Source: an uncultured Candidatus Cenarchaeum sp. (GTDB lineage: Archaea > Thermoproteota > Nitrososphaeria > Nitrososphaerales > Nitrosopumilaceae). From it: a DNA stretch of 64,000 bases. The DNA lies in assembly GCA_958295735.1 (NCBI GenBank), contig OY282369.1, forward strand, positions 1,348,161-1,412,160, written 5' to 3'. Shown piece by piece: positions 48,504 to 56,895 of this stretch; the stretch's first letter is position 1, and each line of letters opens with the position of its first letter. The notes beneath the pieces are model-generated. The model ran no database searches. It was not told the origin of the DNA and saw nothing but the letters and a program-made list of their open reading frames with translations. The translations under genes were made by a program, and so were the position numbers.

Positions 48504-48507
48504 CCGC

Positions 48508-48595
48508 GCGCGGCACGAGTCCGCGCGCCTGCCGGCCGCGGGGGCAAAAACGCCCCCGATCCGGACCCGCGCCTGCCGGCCGAGGAGTCGCCCGC
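48508..48595 (+). mobile_element. Family-R element, diverged copy abutting a family-M element
   Basis: GCCGGCCGCGGGGGCAAAAA and CCCGATCCGGACCCGCGCC match the family-R interior. The left end has been overrun by the family-M target site, suggesting M inserted at its edge. Confidence 0.5.
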
Positions 48596-48850
48596 CCGCC
48601 CGCTCCCCCACGCCGGGCCGCCCCGGCCGACGGCGGCCCGCTGCCCGCCCTTCTCCGCCGCCCCCGCCCGCCGCGCGGAACCGCGCCGCAGCGCCCGCCC
48701 GGCCGCCGCCCGCAAACGCGCAGCGCCCGCCCGCGCGCGGCGGATCGGCTGCGAAGGATCCGGCGCGCGGATTAAATCTTCATCCCTTGCGGTCAGTTCG
48801 CCCATCGAAACTACCGCGCGCCAGATGCCCCCGCGCCCCGGCCGGCGGTA

Positions 48851-50104
48851 TTATCTCTTTTCCAGCATCTCGGCAGCCGCCCCGGCCGCCGCCGCGGCGC
48901 CCCCCCCGTCGAAGTGCTTGGAAAAGTCGGCGAGCCCCTCCTCGAACCTGCCGTAGTCCCCCCTGATCTCGGCCACGGCCCCCGCTATCTGCCGCGGGCT
49001 GCCGGCCAGCACGCCCAGGCTCCTTTCCTCGGCCCACCTGATCTGGTTGGTGTGCTCGTCGTACACCGGGACGCCCACTATCGGCTTCGCCATGGCGCCC
49101 ATCACCTCGCCCATCACGGTGTGCGAGCCGTTGACCACCGCGTACTTGCAGCCGCCCATCACCGCGCCCTTTTCCTCCTCCGTGAGGAACCCCACGTCTA
49201 TCTGGATCCAGTCTATGCCCTTCTCTAGCGCCTCCCGCACCGCGTACCTGCGGCCGTCCGTTCCCGTCACCGCGTCTATCGCGGGATCCCTCCTCGCGTG
49301 GGAGACGACCCTCTTCTCCCGCCGCATCTCCTCGCGCCGGAAGGCCTCCTCGTACCTCCTGCCGGTGCCCTCGTTCGTGGACGCGTTCCCCGTGCGCATC
49401 CAGTAGCCATAGTCCGCCCCCTCCACGAGCCTCGCGAGATCCGACCTGCCGCCCCCCGCGGCCCCGGCCCTCCCCCCCGCAAAGTGCCCCACGAACGCGA
49501 CCTTGTCCATGAGCCCCCCGGGAAAGTTGAGGTTGTACTCGCACATGGTGTACGGCGGCGGCGAGTCGGCCACGATGATCCTGTCCGCTTTCGCTATCTG
49601 CCCGGCGACGAACCGCATGAGCGGGTAAAAGTACGCCCTCGACCTCCACAGCCTGGGCATGAACTGGTTGGTCACGAACAGGCTGGGGATCCCCCTGTTG
49701 CGCGCCAGCACGTTGGAGCCCATGTCCCCGTCGTTTATCACCAAGTCGAACCCCTCCGAGTCGTATATCTTCCGCTCCTCCCTGAGGTATCCCGCTATCT
49801 GGGAGACCAGCGGCGCCCTTCCCGACACGGGCAGCAGGACGTTGAGCAGGGATCGGGAGACGCTGGGCCCGAGGCGGCCGTCTATGGGGGTGGGCATGCG
49901 CACCTCGTGCACGCTGTACTTGGCGGCCCCGCCCCCCCGCCCGTACCGCTCCAGCAGGCGGCCGTGTATGGGGGGCCCGCTCGCCACGTGTGCCTCCAGC
50001 GCCCCGCCCCCCCGCCCGCACCGCGCCTCCAGCGCCTCGTTGAGCCTCACCATCCTGGTATAGTGGCCGCTTCCCCACGGGTAGACGAACTCGCCTACCT
50101 TCAC
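48851..50104 (-). CDS. Glycosyltransferase, GT28/MJ1255-like
   Basis: A 417-residue glycosyltransferase of the GT-B type (UDP-GlcNAc transferase-like). The N-terminus VGEFVYPWGSGHYTRMVRL holds the acceptor-side GxGH motif; FDLVINDGD and RRYAVREAL occur mid-protein; KYAVVNGSHTVMGEVMGAMAKPIVGVP is the donor nucleotide-sugar region. It probably adds a sugar to a lipid or protein in the surface glycan pathway. GTG 50104 overlaps the upstream THUMP gene stop (GTGA), so both are co-translated. Confidence 0.8.
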   Translation of the reverse strand: MKVGEFVYPWGSGHYTRMVRLNEALEARCGRGGGALEAHVASGPPIHGRLLERYGRGGGAAKYSVHEVRMPTPIDGRLGPSVSRSLLNVLLPVSGRAPLVSQIAGYLREERKIYDSEGFDLVINDGDMGSNVLARNRGIPSLFVTNQFMPRLWRSRAYFYPLMRFVAGQIAKADRIIVADSPPPYTMCEYNLNFPGGLMDKVAFVGHFAGGRAGAAGGGRSDLARLVEGADYGYWMRTGNASTNEGTGRRYEEAFRREEMRREKRVVSHARRDPAIDAVTGTDGRRYAVREALEKGIDWIQIDVGFLTEEEKGAVMGGCKYAVVNGSHTVMGEVMGAMAKPIVGVPVYDEHTNQIRWAEERSLGVLAGSPRQIAGAVAEIRGDYGRFEEGLADFSKHFDGGGAAAAAGAAAEMLEKR

Positions 50105-51279
50105 GTCCTGCGCTCCTTGCTGCCGCGCCCCCGCCGCCGCCCCCCGCCGAGCACCCCGTCCAGCAAGTCGTGCACGGCGTTGGGCCCGCCGCCCACCGTG
50201 GCGCGGACGGAGCCGCCCGGCGCCTCCGCCCTCCGCGGCCCGGAAAAGTCGGCCCCCGCCAGCGCCTCTATGCGCGGCAGGAACTTTCCCAGGCCGATCT
50301 CCCCCGCCGCCCTGAATATCTCCCCCTCCAGCGCGCCCAGCGGGACGTGCGCGCGGGCCCCCGCCTCGGCGACCTCGGCGACCGCGGCGTCGATCTCCTC
50401 CGGCGGGTGTATGAGCGGGGTGAGCGGGAGGGCCACGTGGCCTATCCCGTCCCTGCGCGCCACGGCGGCGGATATCGCGCACGCCGCGCGCAGGCGCGAC
50501 GGGTAGGACGATGCGGCCCTCGAGGCCGGGCCGGTCCTGAAGAACTCCGCCTCCACCCCGCCGCCCTCCTCCCCGGCGCGGGCCGTCCGGGGGGCGATCG
50601 CGGCCAGCATCCTCGCGACGTCGGCCAGATCCCGCTCCGACCCGTACGCCGCGGCGATCCTCACGTCGAACCCCTGCCTCACGGTCTCCAGGCACGACAC
50701 GGCGGAGAGCTCGTCGAACACGCAGCACAGGACGGTCCTGCGCTGGGCGCCGGCGGGCAGGCCTCCGAGGCCCTCGTCGGCGAATATGCAGGCGTACGAG
50801 CTGGACCTGGTAAGGAACGCGCGCAGGAGCCTGTTGCTGTCCGCCTCCGCCGCGGGCCGGGCGCCGAGCCCCCCGTGCCTCTCTATTATGAGCGAGGTGG
50901 CCGCCGTCTCCAGATCCCCGGGGACGAACCCCCTGGACTCGCCCTCCACCTTCACGTGGAACCGGTCGCCCCTCAGGAGCGCGCTGCCGGCGGCGGCGGC
51001 GATCCCGCCGGCCGCCTCCTCGAAGCCGCTTCCCGCCCGCCTCGCGATCGCCACCATCCTGGCGCCGAACAGGAGGCCGGCGGCCGAGGAGGCGAAGACC
51101 GGATCCTCGGCATCCACGACTATGAGCGGCCCGTCCCTCTTCACCGACCTGAACCTCTGGCCGCGCGCCCCGAGGACCTTCCTCACGTTGGCGGCCAGCA
51201 GGGGCACCATGCCCCTCCTGCGGGTGAACTCGGTGGGAACCACCACTACCGACACGCGGCCCCCTCCGCCCTCCTCCAC
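50101..51279 (-). CDS. ThiI-like THUMP-domain protein with a degenerate PP-loop
   Basis: A 392-residue protein. The first 160 residues resemble the ThiI ferredoxin-like plus THUMP RNA-binding region (RSVKRDGPLIVVDAED and RFHVKVEGESRGFVPGDLE). The following Rossmann-like part lines up with a ThiI sulfurtransferase domain, but the SGGIDS-type ATP loop reads VFDELSAVSCLE, so adenylation activity is doubtful. tRNA 4-thiouridine synthesis is therefore not assured; it may only bind tRNA. GTG at 51279 is chosen from a minus-strand AATTATAAGC box (51301-51310) 26 bp upstream; GTG 51255 is the alternative. A truncated family-M element lies 17 bp beyond the box. Confidence 0.7.
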   Translation of the reverse strand: MEEGGGGRVSVVVVPTEFTRRRGMVPLLAANVRKVLGARGQRFRSVKRDGPLIVVDAEDPVFASSAAGLLFGARMVAIARRAGSGFEEAAGGIAAAAGSALLRGDRFHVKVEGESRGFVPGDLETAATSLIIERHGGLGARPAAEADSNRLLRAFLTRSSSYACIFADEGLGGLPAGAQRRTVLCCVFDELSAVSCLETVRQGFDVRIAAAYGSERDLADVARMLAAIAPRTARAGEEGGGVEAEFFRTGPASRAASSYPSRLRAACAISAAVARRDGIGHVALPLTPLIHPPEEIDAAVAEVAEAGARAHVPLGALEGEIFRAAGEIGLGKFLPRIEALAGADFSGPRRAEAPGGSVRATVGGGPNAVHDLLDGVLGGGRRRGRGSKERRT

Positions 51280-51327
51280 GGCCGCCCCCTCCCCCCCCCC
51301 GCTTATAATTGGGGGCGCGGGATCGCG

Positions 51328-51372
51328 GCGCGGGCGCGGGTCCGAACCGAAACCGCGCCCGGCGGCGGCGGG
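51328..51372 (+). mobile_element. Family-M element, left end only
   Basis: GCGCGGGCGCGGGTCCG at the edge, then AACCGAAACCGCGCCCGGCG. It is 17 bp from the minus-strand TATA box and 49 bp from GTG 51279. Confidence 0.6.
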
Positions 51373-51502
51373 CCCGAGTCCGCGAACCGCGCCGCCCGCG
51401 CCCGGAAGCGGGCCGCGCCCCCGGGAAAGGCCGCGGAGCCCGGGGCGGCGGCGGCCCGCCCGGATTTCGGGCGCGAAAAACCGCGCCGCCGCGGCCCGCC
51501 CC

Positions 51503-51594
51503 GCGCGAGGCCGGCAACCCCCGCTCCCCGGGCGCGAATCCGGATCAGCGAAGCGGTTTCCGCGCCCGCGGCCGGCGAGTGCGCGCCCCCGCGC
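51503..51594 (-). mobile_element. Family-R element, 92 bp, inverted
   Basis: Ends GCGCGAGGCCGG at 51503 and GCGCGCCCCCGCGC at 51594, with the GAATCCGGATCAGCG core. A family-M element begins 1 bp beyond its outer edge. Confidence 0.65.
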
Positions 51595-51595
51595 C

Positions 51596-51687
51596 GCGCA
51601 GGCTTGCGCCCGCCGCGATCCGGGCGCGGGATCGCGGAGCGGACTGCTGCCGCCGGGCGCGGTTTCGGTTTGGGCGCAAGCCCGCAC
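51596..51687 (-). mobile_element. Family-M element, 92 bp, inverted, with 8-bp target duplication
   Basis: Ends GCGCAGGCTTGCGCCCG (51596-51612) and TGGGCGCAAGCCCGCAC (51671-51687). Perfect flanks CCCGCGCC (51588-51595 and 51688-51695). The edge is 17 bp from the cysH TATA box and 49 bp from its TTG start. Confidence 0.88.
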
Positions 51688-51735
51688 CCCGCGCCCGCGG
51701 CAACATTATAAAACAACCCGCGCCCACCGCCCCCG

Positions 51736-52479
51736 TTGAAGTTCACCGCGGAGGAGGTCGACGGGCTCAATTCCGAGATGCGCACGCCGGAGGAGGCGCT
51801 CCGGTGGGCCTCGGACAGCCTCCACCCCGCGGTGGCCAAGGCCTCCAGCTTCGGCGCGGAGGACGCGGCGCTCACGGACATGATGGCGAAGATAAACCCC
51901 GAGTTCAGGTTCTTCACGCTGGACACGGGCCGCCTCCCGCAGGAGACGCACGACGCGATGGACGCGGTAAGGAAGAGGTACGGGATATCCCTCGAGGTGC
52001 TGCTCCCCGATGCCGCGGAAGTGGAGGAGATGGTCCGCTCCAAGGGCCCCAACCTGTTCTACGAGAGCGTCGAGAACAGGATGCTGTGCTGCGATGTGAG
52101 GAAGGTGCGCCCGTCCGCCCGCATACTGGGCACGCTGGACGGCTGGATCACCGGCCTGCGCCGCGGCCAGAGCGCCGGCAGGTCGGGCGCGCGCATGTTC
52201 GAGCTCGACGGGCGGCACGCCGGCCTGCTGAAGATAAACCCGATCATAGACTGGACGCTGGAGGACGTCTGGGACTACATCAGGCGCAACGCCGTGCCGT
52301 ACAACGGGCTGCTGGACCGCGGCTTTCCCAGCATAGGCTGCCAGCCGTGCACCCGGGCGGTCGGGCCCGGGGAGGACGGCAGGGCGGGGCGCTGGTGGTG
52401 GGAGGGGAGCGGCGGCGGCCGCAAGGAGTGCGGGCTGCACCTGGCCGCCGGCCCCGATGCGGGGGGGCGGCGGGGATGA
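51736..52479 (+). CDS. cysH: APS/PAPS reductase
   Basis: A 247-residue sulfonucleotide reductase giving sulfite. [11 protein letters not shown] (PP-loop-like), [10 protein letters not shown], the cysteine pair in MLCCDVRKV and CQPC, which together with the pair bind a 4Fe-4S cluster, mark it as an APS-type reductase; KECGLH carries the catalytic cysteine. TTG at 51736 is 27 bp after ATTATAAA. The sat gene overlaps its stop (ATGA), making a cysH-sat operon. Confidence 0.93.
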   Translation: MKFTAEEVDGLNSEMRTPEEALRWASDSLHPAVAKASSFGAEDAALTDMMAKINPEFRFFTLDTGRLPQETHDAMDAVRKRYGISLEVLLPDAAEVEEMVRSKGPNLFYESVENRMLCCDVRKVRPSARILGTLDGWITGLRRGQSAGRSGARMFELDGRHAGLLKINPIIDWTLEDVWDYIRRNAVPYNGLLDRGFPSIGCQPCTRAVGPGEDGRAGRWWWEGSGGGRKECGLHLAAGPDAGGRRG

Positions 52480-53633
52480 GCGGGGGCGGCGGCGGCGCGC
52501 CGGCGGGGATCCGGCCCCACGGCGGCAGGCTGGTCGACAGGCACTCGGGCGCCGACCCCTCCGGCCTGGAAAGGGTGGAGATTCCGGACGATCTGGCCAA
52601 CGACATGGAGAACATAGCCGACGGCATCTTCAGCCCGCTGGAGGGCCCCCTGGCGCGGGACGACTTTGAGAGCGTCGTGTCCTCCGGCCGGCTGGCCGAC
52701 GGCACGGCGTGGACGGTGCCCGTGATGCTGGACGTGGACCGGGAGACGGCCGGCCGCGTAAAGGCGGCGGGGGACGTCCTGCTCGCGCGCGCCGGCGGCG
52801 CCGGCGAGGCGGTCCTGCACGCGGAGGAGGCCTACGGGTTCGACAAGAAAAAGGCCGCGGAGGGCGTGTACGGGACGTCGGACGCCGCCCACCCCGGGGT
52901 GGCGCGGATGCTGTCCGCGAACGACGTGCTGGTGGGCGGCCGGATAGACTACCTGCGTCGGCCCGCCGATGCGCCCGCGCGCCGCCTCAGGATGACTCCC
53001 GCGCAGACCCGCGCCGCGTTCTCCGGGGCCGGGTGGCGCACCGTGGTGGCGTTCCAGACGAGGAACCCGCCGCACGTGGCGCACGAGATGCTCCAAAAGG
53101 CATCCATCACGGACCGGGACGGCGTGTTCGTCAACCCGCTGGTGGGCAGGAAAAAGCCGGGCGACTTCGTGGACGACGTCATCGTGAGGTGCTACGAGGC
53201 CGTCATAAGGCACTACTACCCGCCGGACAGGTGCAGGCTGGCCACCCTCCACACCGAGATGCGCTACGCGGGGCCCCGGGAGGCCATACACCACGCCATA
53301 ATGCGGCAGAACTTCGGCTGCACGCACATAATCATAGGCAGGGACCACGCCGGCGTGGGGAGCTACTACGACCCGTTCGCCGCGCACCGCGCGTTCGACG
53401 ACTATCCCGATCTGGAGATAACCCCCGTGTTCTTTCCGGCGTTCTTCTACTGCTCGCGGTGCCTCGCGTACACCAACCCCCGGGCGTGCCCCCACGCCGA
53501 GGGGGACCGCGAGCAGATAAGCGGCACGGGGCTGCGCCGGATGGTGCGGGAGGGGCGGCCGCCCAGCAAGTTCATCCTGCGGCCGGAGGTCTCGCGGATA
53601 ATACTGGACCACCCCGCGCCGTTCGTCGAATAG
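52476..53633 (+). CDS. sat: Sulfate adenylyltransferase
   Basis: A 385-residue ATP sulfurylase forming APS from sulfate and [15 protein letters not shown] (QxRNxxHxxH), [14 protein letters not shown] and the zinc-like CSRCLAY...CPH segment match archaeal Sat. The ATG at 52476 overlaps the cysH stop by 4 bp. The direction in vivo is assimilatory, since there are no dissimilatory apr genes here and cysC and cysQ are present. Confidence 0.96.
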   Translation: MSGGGGGAPAGIRPHGGRLVDRHSGADPSGLERVEIPDDLANDMENIADGIFSPLEGPLARDDFESVVSSGRLADGTAWTVPVMLDVDRETAGRVKAAGDVLLARAGGAGEAVLHAEEAYGFDKKKAAEGVYGTSDAAHPGVARMLSANDVLVGGRIDYLRRPADAPARRLRMTPAQTRAAFSGAGWRTVVAFQTRNPPHVAHEMLQKASITDRDGVFVNPLVGRKKPGDFVDDVIVRCYEAVIRHYYPPDRCRLATLHTEMRYAGPREAIHHAIMRQNFGCTHIIIGRDHAGVGSYYDPFAAHRAFDDYPDLEITPVFFPAFFYCSRCLAYTNPRACPHAEGDREQISGTGLRRMVREGRPPSKFILRPEVSRIILDHPAPFVE

Positions 53634-53785
53634 CCGGCCCCCCGGCACGCGCTTGCCTCCACCCCGCCGCCGCCCGCCGCGCCCCCGGATCGGCCCGCGC
53701 GATCGCGGCCGGGGCGGGGATCCGCCGGCGGATGCCGGCCCCGCCGCCGCCATAGATATTTATCCGCAGCGGGCCGATCGGCCGC

Positions 53786-54508
53786 GTGGGTACCGCACGG
53801 CCGCGCCGCCCGTCGCCGCTGCTCGCCCTCGCGCCGCTGCTCGCCCTCGCGCCGCTGCTCGCCCTCGCCCTGGAGCCCCCGCCCGCCGCCGCGGCGCAGG
53901 AGGCGAAGAACCCGTCCGTGTTCGTGGAGACGGCCGAGGTCGGGGCGCAGGAGCTCAACCGCGTGGCGCGGGACGCGCAGGCCGTGGGGCTGGCCCGCGT
54001 CCACGCCGTCAGCTGGCAGGTCACCATAGACAACGGCCTGATGTACGGCAACCCGGGCGGCAGCGCGGCGCTGCGGCTGCACGACGGGGCCGTCGAGGGC
54101 AAGTTCATAGAGATCGGCATGGGGGCGCCCCCGGACAGGAGGTTCTGGGTCGCCGCGCAGATACCCGGCGAGGAGGGCTACGTCATGGTGCACAACAAGG
54201 CGGAGCGCGGGTGGCATCCCGCCTCCAAGACCATCGTCTCGTACACGGACAGGGCCGGGATGACCGTGAACAACGGGGAGCGCATAGTGGTGTCCAACCT
54301 GGACGTCGGGGAGTTCGCCGTCGCCTCGTACTCGGCGTTCGGGATGGAGGCCTCGTCGGACCCGCCCGCCGCCGCCTCGGGGACGGTGCTGGTCGAGTTC
54401 CTCTCGGGCAACCCCGGGGAGAACGCGTTCGCGTTCTTCCCGTTCTACGTGACGGCCGCCGTCGGGGCGGTGGCGGGCGTCCTGTACCTGTCCAAGAAGC
54501 GCGGCTAG
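53786..54508 (+). CDS. Secreted protein with C-terminal membrane anchor, 240 residues
   Basis: The signal peptide contains LLALAPLLALAPLLALAL, encoded by three near-identical 18-bp repeats (53820-53870). The mature part is a beta-rich domain (RVHAVSWQVTIDNGLMYGN, EEGYVMVHNKAERGW) and ends with a membrane helix and KKRG. GTG at 53786 is about 26 bp after AGATATTTATC (53754-53764). No known domain; a thaumarchaeal envelope protein. Confidence 0.7.
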   Translation: MGTARPRRPSPLLALAPLLALAPLLALALEPPPAAAAQEAKNPSVFVETAEVGAQELNRVARDAQAVGLARVHAVSWQVTIDNGLMYGNPGGSAALRLHDGAVEGKFIEIGMGAPPDRRFWVAAQIPGEEGYVMVHNKAERGWHPASKTIVSYTDRAGMTVNNGERIVVSNLDVGEFAVASYSAFGMEASSDPPAAASGTVLVEFLSGNPGENAFAFFPFYVTAAVGAVAGVLYLSKKRG

Positions 54509-54705
54509 CCGCCCGCCCGGCGATCCGGCCCGCGGCGTCCGCGGCGATCCGGCCCCGCGGCCGCCCGGCGGCCCCGCGCCCTCCCCCGCCCGGCCCGTCC
54601 CACGACTCGGATCTCGGGCGCGAAAAACCGCCCCGCCGCGGCCGCGGTTGCGGGGCGGGCTGCCCCCGCCGCAGGAGTTACATACGGCCGCCGCCGGGCC
54701 GCGCC

Positions 54706-55479
54706 GTGGGGGCGCGGCCAGGCGCGCTGGCCGCCCTGAACCGCCGCATAGTACGGTGCACGGCGTGCCCGCGGCTGTCGGCGCACGTCAGGGAGGTGGC
54801 GCGGACCAAGGTGAGGAGGCACTCGGGCGAGGAGTACTGGGGCAGGCCGGTCCCCGGGTTCGGCGACGCGCGCGCGGGGCTGCTGGTGGTGGGGCTGGCG
54901 CCGGCCGCCCACGGCGGCAACAGGACTGGGCGCATGTTCACGGGGGACGGCTCGGGCGACTGGCTGGCCAGGGCGATGCACGAGCACGGCTTCGCCTCGC
55001 AGCCCACGAGCGAGCGCGCGGGCGACGGGCTGGTCCTGCGCGGCGCGTACGTGACGGCGGCCGTCCGCTGCGCCCCGCCCGGCAACAGGCCCTCCCCGGA
55101 GGAATTCGCCAACTGCCTGCCGTACCTCGAGGCGGAGCTGGCCGCGCTGCGCGAGGTGAGGGCCGTCGCGTGCCTGGGGCACATGGCGTACGCCGCCGCG
55201 TGCGGGGCGCTCGGGCTGCGCCGCGGGGAGCGCCCCCGCTTCGCACACGGCGCGCACTTTGACCCGGGCGGGGGCCGCCCGGCCGTCGTGTGCTCGTACC
55301 ACCCGAGCCGGCAGAACACGCAGACCGGCCGGCTCTCCTGGGAGCAGTGGAGCGCCGTCTTCGCCCTGGCGAGGCGGCTCCTCGGCGGGGAGCGGGCCCC
55401 CGCCGCCGGGGCGGCGGGCGGGATGCCGCGGCGGGCCGGCGGCGGCGCCGCCGCCGCCCCGCCGGCATCCGCCGCATGA
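54706..55479 (+). CDS. Uracil-DNA glycosylase, family 5 (UDGb)
   Basis: A 257-residue base-excision repair enzyme. GLAPAAHGGNRTGR is the family-5 active-site motif (polar Asp absent, as in UDGb), and CSYHPSRQNTQTGRL is the DNA-binding loop. Four cysteines suit a 4Fe-4S cluster (CTACPR near the N-terminus, RCAPP and ANC mid-protein). Family 5 removes uracil and other deaminated bases, valuable in a genome this rich in cytosine. GTG 54706 is 26 bp after GTTACATAC (54677-54685). The C-terminus is Ala/Gly-rich. Confidence 0.92.
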   Translation: MGARPGALAALNRRIVRCTACPRLSAHVREVARTKVRRHSGEEYWGRPVPGFGDARAGLLVVGLAPAAHGGNRTGRMFTGDGSGDWLARAMHEHGFASQPTSERAGDGLVLRGAYVTAAVRCAPPGNRPSPEEFANCLPYLEAELAALREVRAVACLGHMAYAAACGALGLRRGERPRFAHGAHFDPGGGRPAVVCSYHPSRQNTQTGRLSWEQWSAVFALARRLLGGERAPAAGAAGGMPRRAGGGAAAAPPASAA

Positions 55480-55565
55480 CGTCGCGTGCACGTCCGTCAC
55501 GGGCGTGAAAACGCCTTCGCCGATCCGGATTCGCGCCCGGGGAGCGGGGGCTGCTGGCCGCATAC
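55474..55565 (+). mobile_element. Family-R element, diverged copy
   Basis: GGGCGTGAAAACGCC, GCCGATCCGGATTCGCGCCC and GGGGAGCGGGGGCTGC match the family. The right edge (about 55565) is 48 bp from ATG 55613 and about 15 bp from its TATA box (AACTAATAAC, 55580-55589). It overlaps the last codons of the glycosylase gene. Confidence 0.6.
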
Positions 55566-55612
55566 CGCCCGCCACCCAAAACTAATAACCCTACGCGGGG
55601 AGGCACGGCCGG

Positions 55613-56788
55613 ATGAGCGCCGAGCGGGGGAGCGGGGGTCCCCCCGTGCAGGTATCGATACTGGTGCCCACGTACAACGAGTCGCAGAACATAGTCGGCC
55701 TGCTGAGGTCGCTGGCCGAGAGCATCCCGCGCAGCATCAGGGCCCAGACCATCGTCATAGACGACAACTCCCCCGACGGCACGGGCAGGCTCGCGGACGA
55801 CTACGCCAGGGGCGCGCGGGAGATCGCCGGCCACACGGTCGACGTGATACACCGCCGGGCAAAGCAGGGGCTCGGCTCGGCAATCATGAGCGGCGTGCAG
55901 CAGGCGGCGGGCAGCACCATAGTGGTGATGGACAGCGACTTTTCCCACCCCCCCAGCGTCATACCCGAGATGATCGAGGCCGTAAAGCAGTCCCGCTGCG
56001 ACATAGCCGTGGCCTCGCGGTACGTGGCGGGGGGGGCCGTCAGGGGGTGGCCCCTCAGGAGGAGGGTGCTCAGCAGGCTGGCCACCGGGATAGCCAAGAG
56101 GGGGCTGGGCGTGGAGCAGCACGACCCCATGTCCGGGTTCTTCGCCTTCCGCCGCAACCTGCTGGACGGCCTGAAGTTTGACGGCATCGGGTACAAGATG
56201 CTGCTGGAGATACTGGTCAAGACGCGGGGGGCCCGCGTCAAGGAGATACCCTACACCTTCACGGACCGGCGGCGCGGGGCCAGCAAGCTCGGGGCCGGCA
56301 CGGCGCTGGCCTACTGCCGCTCCGTGTGGCGGCTGTACCGGCACGGCCGCGCGGCGGCCAGGGGCGGCCCCGGGCGCGCGTCGGCTAGGTTCCTCTCCAA
56401 GGCGGCGCGGTTCTACACCGTGGGCGCCTCGGGGCTGGGCGTCAACTACCTGCTCTCGCTCCTGCTGGCCGCCGGGTTCGGCGGCGTGTGGTACCTGCAC
56501 GCCAACCTGCTGGGGATAGCCGCCTCGATGACCACCAACTTCGCGCTCAACAAGTACTGGACCTTCGAGGACCGCGACTTTTCGCCGAGGCGGACGGCCG
56601 TCCAGTACGGCAAGTTCGTCGCGTTCAGCTCCGCGGGGGCCCTGGTCCAGCTCGGCATGGTGTACACGCTGGTCGAGTCGCACTCGCTGGGGTACCCCGA
56701 GTCGCTGGTGCTGGCGGTGATGGCCGCCGCGTTCGGCAACTTCGTGCTGAACAAAAAGTGGACGTTCCGGGAAGGGCTCTGGCCCTGA
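55613..56788 (+). CDS. Dolichol-phosphate mannosyltransferase-like GT2 fused to GtrA-like domain
   Basis: A 391-residue two-domain protein. Residues 12-240 are a GT2 (VSILVPTYNESQNI, DDNSPDGT, DSDFSHPP with the DxD metal motif), as in polyprenyl-phosphate mannose synthases. Residues 260-390 are a four-helix GtrA-type membrane domain (SGLGVNYLLSLLLAAGF, NKYWTFEDRDF, FVLNKKWTF). It would charge a lipid carrier with sugar and help flip or anchor it for surface glycosylation. ATG 55613 is 28 bp after AACTAATAAC. Confidence 0.92.
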   Translation: MSAERGSGGPPVQVSILVPTYNESQNIVGLLRSLAESIPRSIRAQTIVIDDNSPDGTGRLADDYARGAREIAGHTVDVIHRRAKQGLGSAIMSGVQQAAGSTIVVMDSDFSHPPSVIPEMIEAVKQSRCDIAVASRYVAGGAVRGWPLRRRVLSRLATGIAKRGLGVEQHDPMSGFFAFRRNLLDGLKFDGIGYKMLLEILVKTRGARVKEIPYTFTDRRRGASKLGAGTALAYCRSVWRLYRHGRAAARGGPGRASARFLSKAARFYTVGASGLGVNYLLSLLLAAGFGGVWYLHANLLGIAASMTTNFALNKYWTFEDRDFSPRRTAVQYGKFVAFSSAGALVQLGMVYTLVESHSLGYPESLVLAVMAAAFGNFVLNKKWTFREGLWP

Positions 56789-56895
56789 CCGCCGGGGCGG
56801 CCCGCGCCGCGGGCTGAGGCGGGAAGGGCGCCCGCCCGATCCGGCGGCCCGCGCCGTGGATTAAAACAAAAAGGGCGTTAGCCCGATCCGGCGAC

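Larger units (their letters stand above)
48364..48850. other. Intergenic region with family-M and family-R elements
   Basis: Between the divergent zinc protein and the 3' end of the glycosyltransferase. It holds the zinc-protein promoter (48381-48392), an intact family-M element (48412-48503), an adjoining family-R copy (about 48508-48595), and GC-rich sequence with no supported gene. Confidence 0.65.
51280..51735. other. Divergent intergenic region packed with mobile-element copies
   Basis: In order: the minus-strand TATA box (51301-51310), a truncated family-M end (51328-51372), GC-rich sequence with a GGCGCGAAAAACCGC motif also found at 54617, an inverted family-R element (51503-51594), an inverted family-M element (51596-51687), and the cysH TATA box ATTATAAA (51705-51712). 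No gene. Confidence 0.75.
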
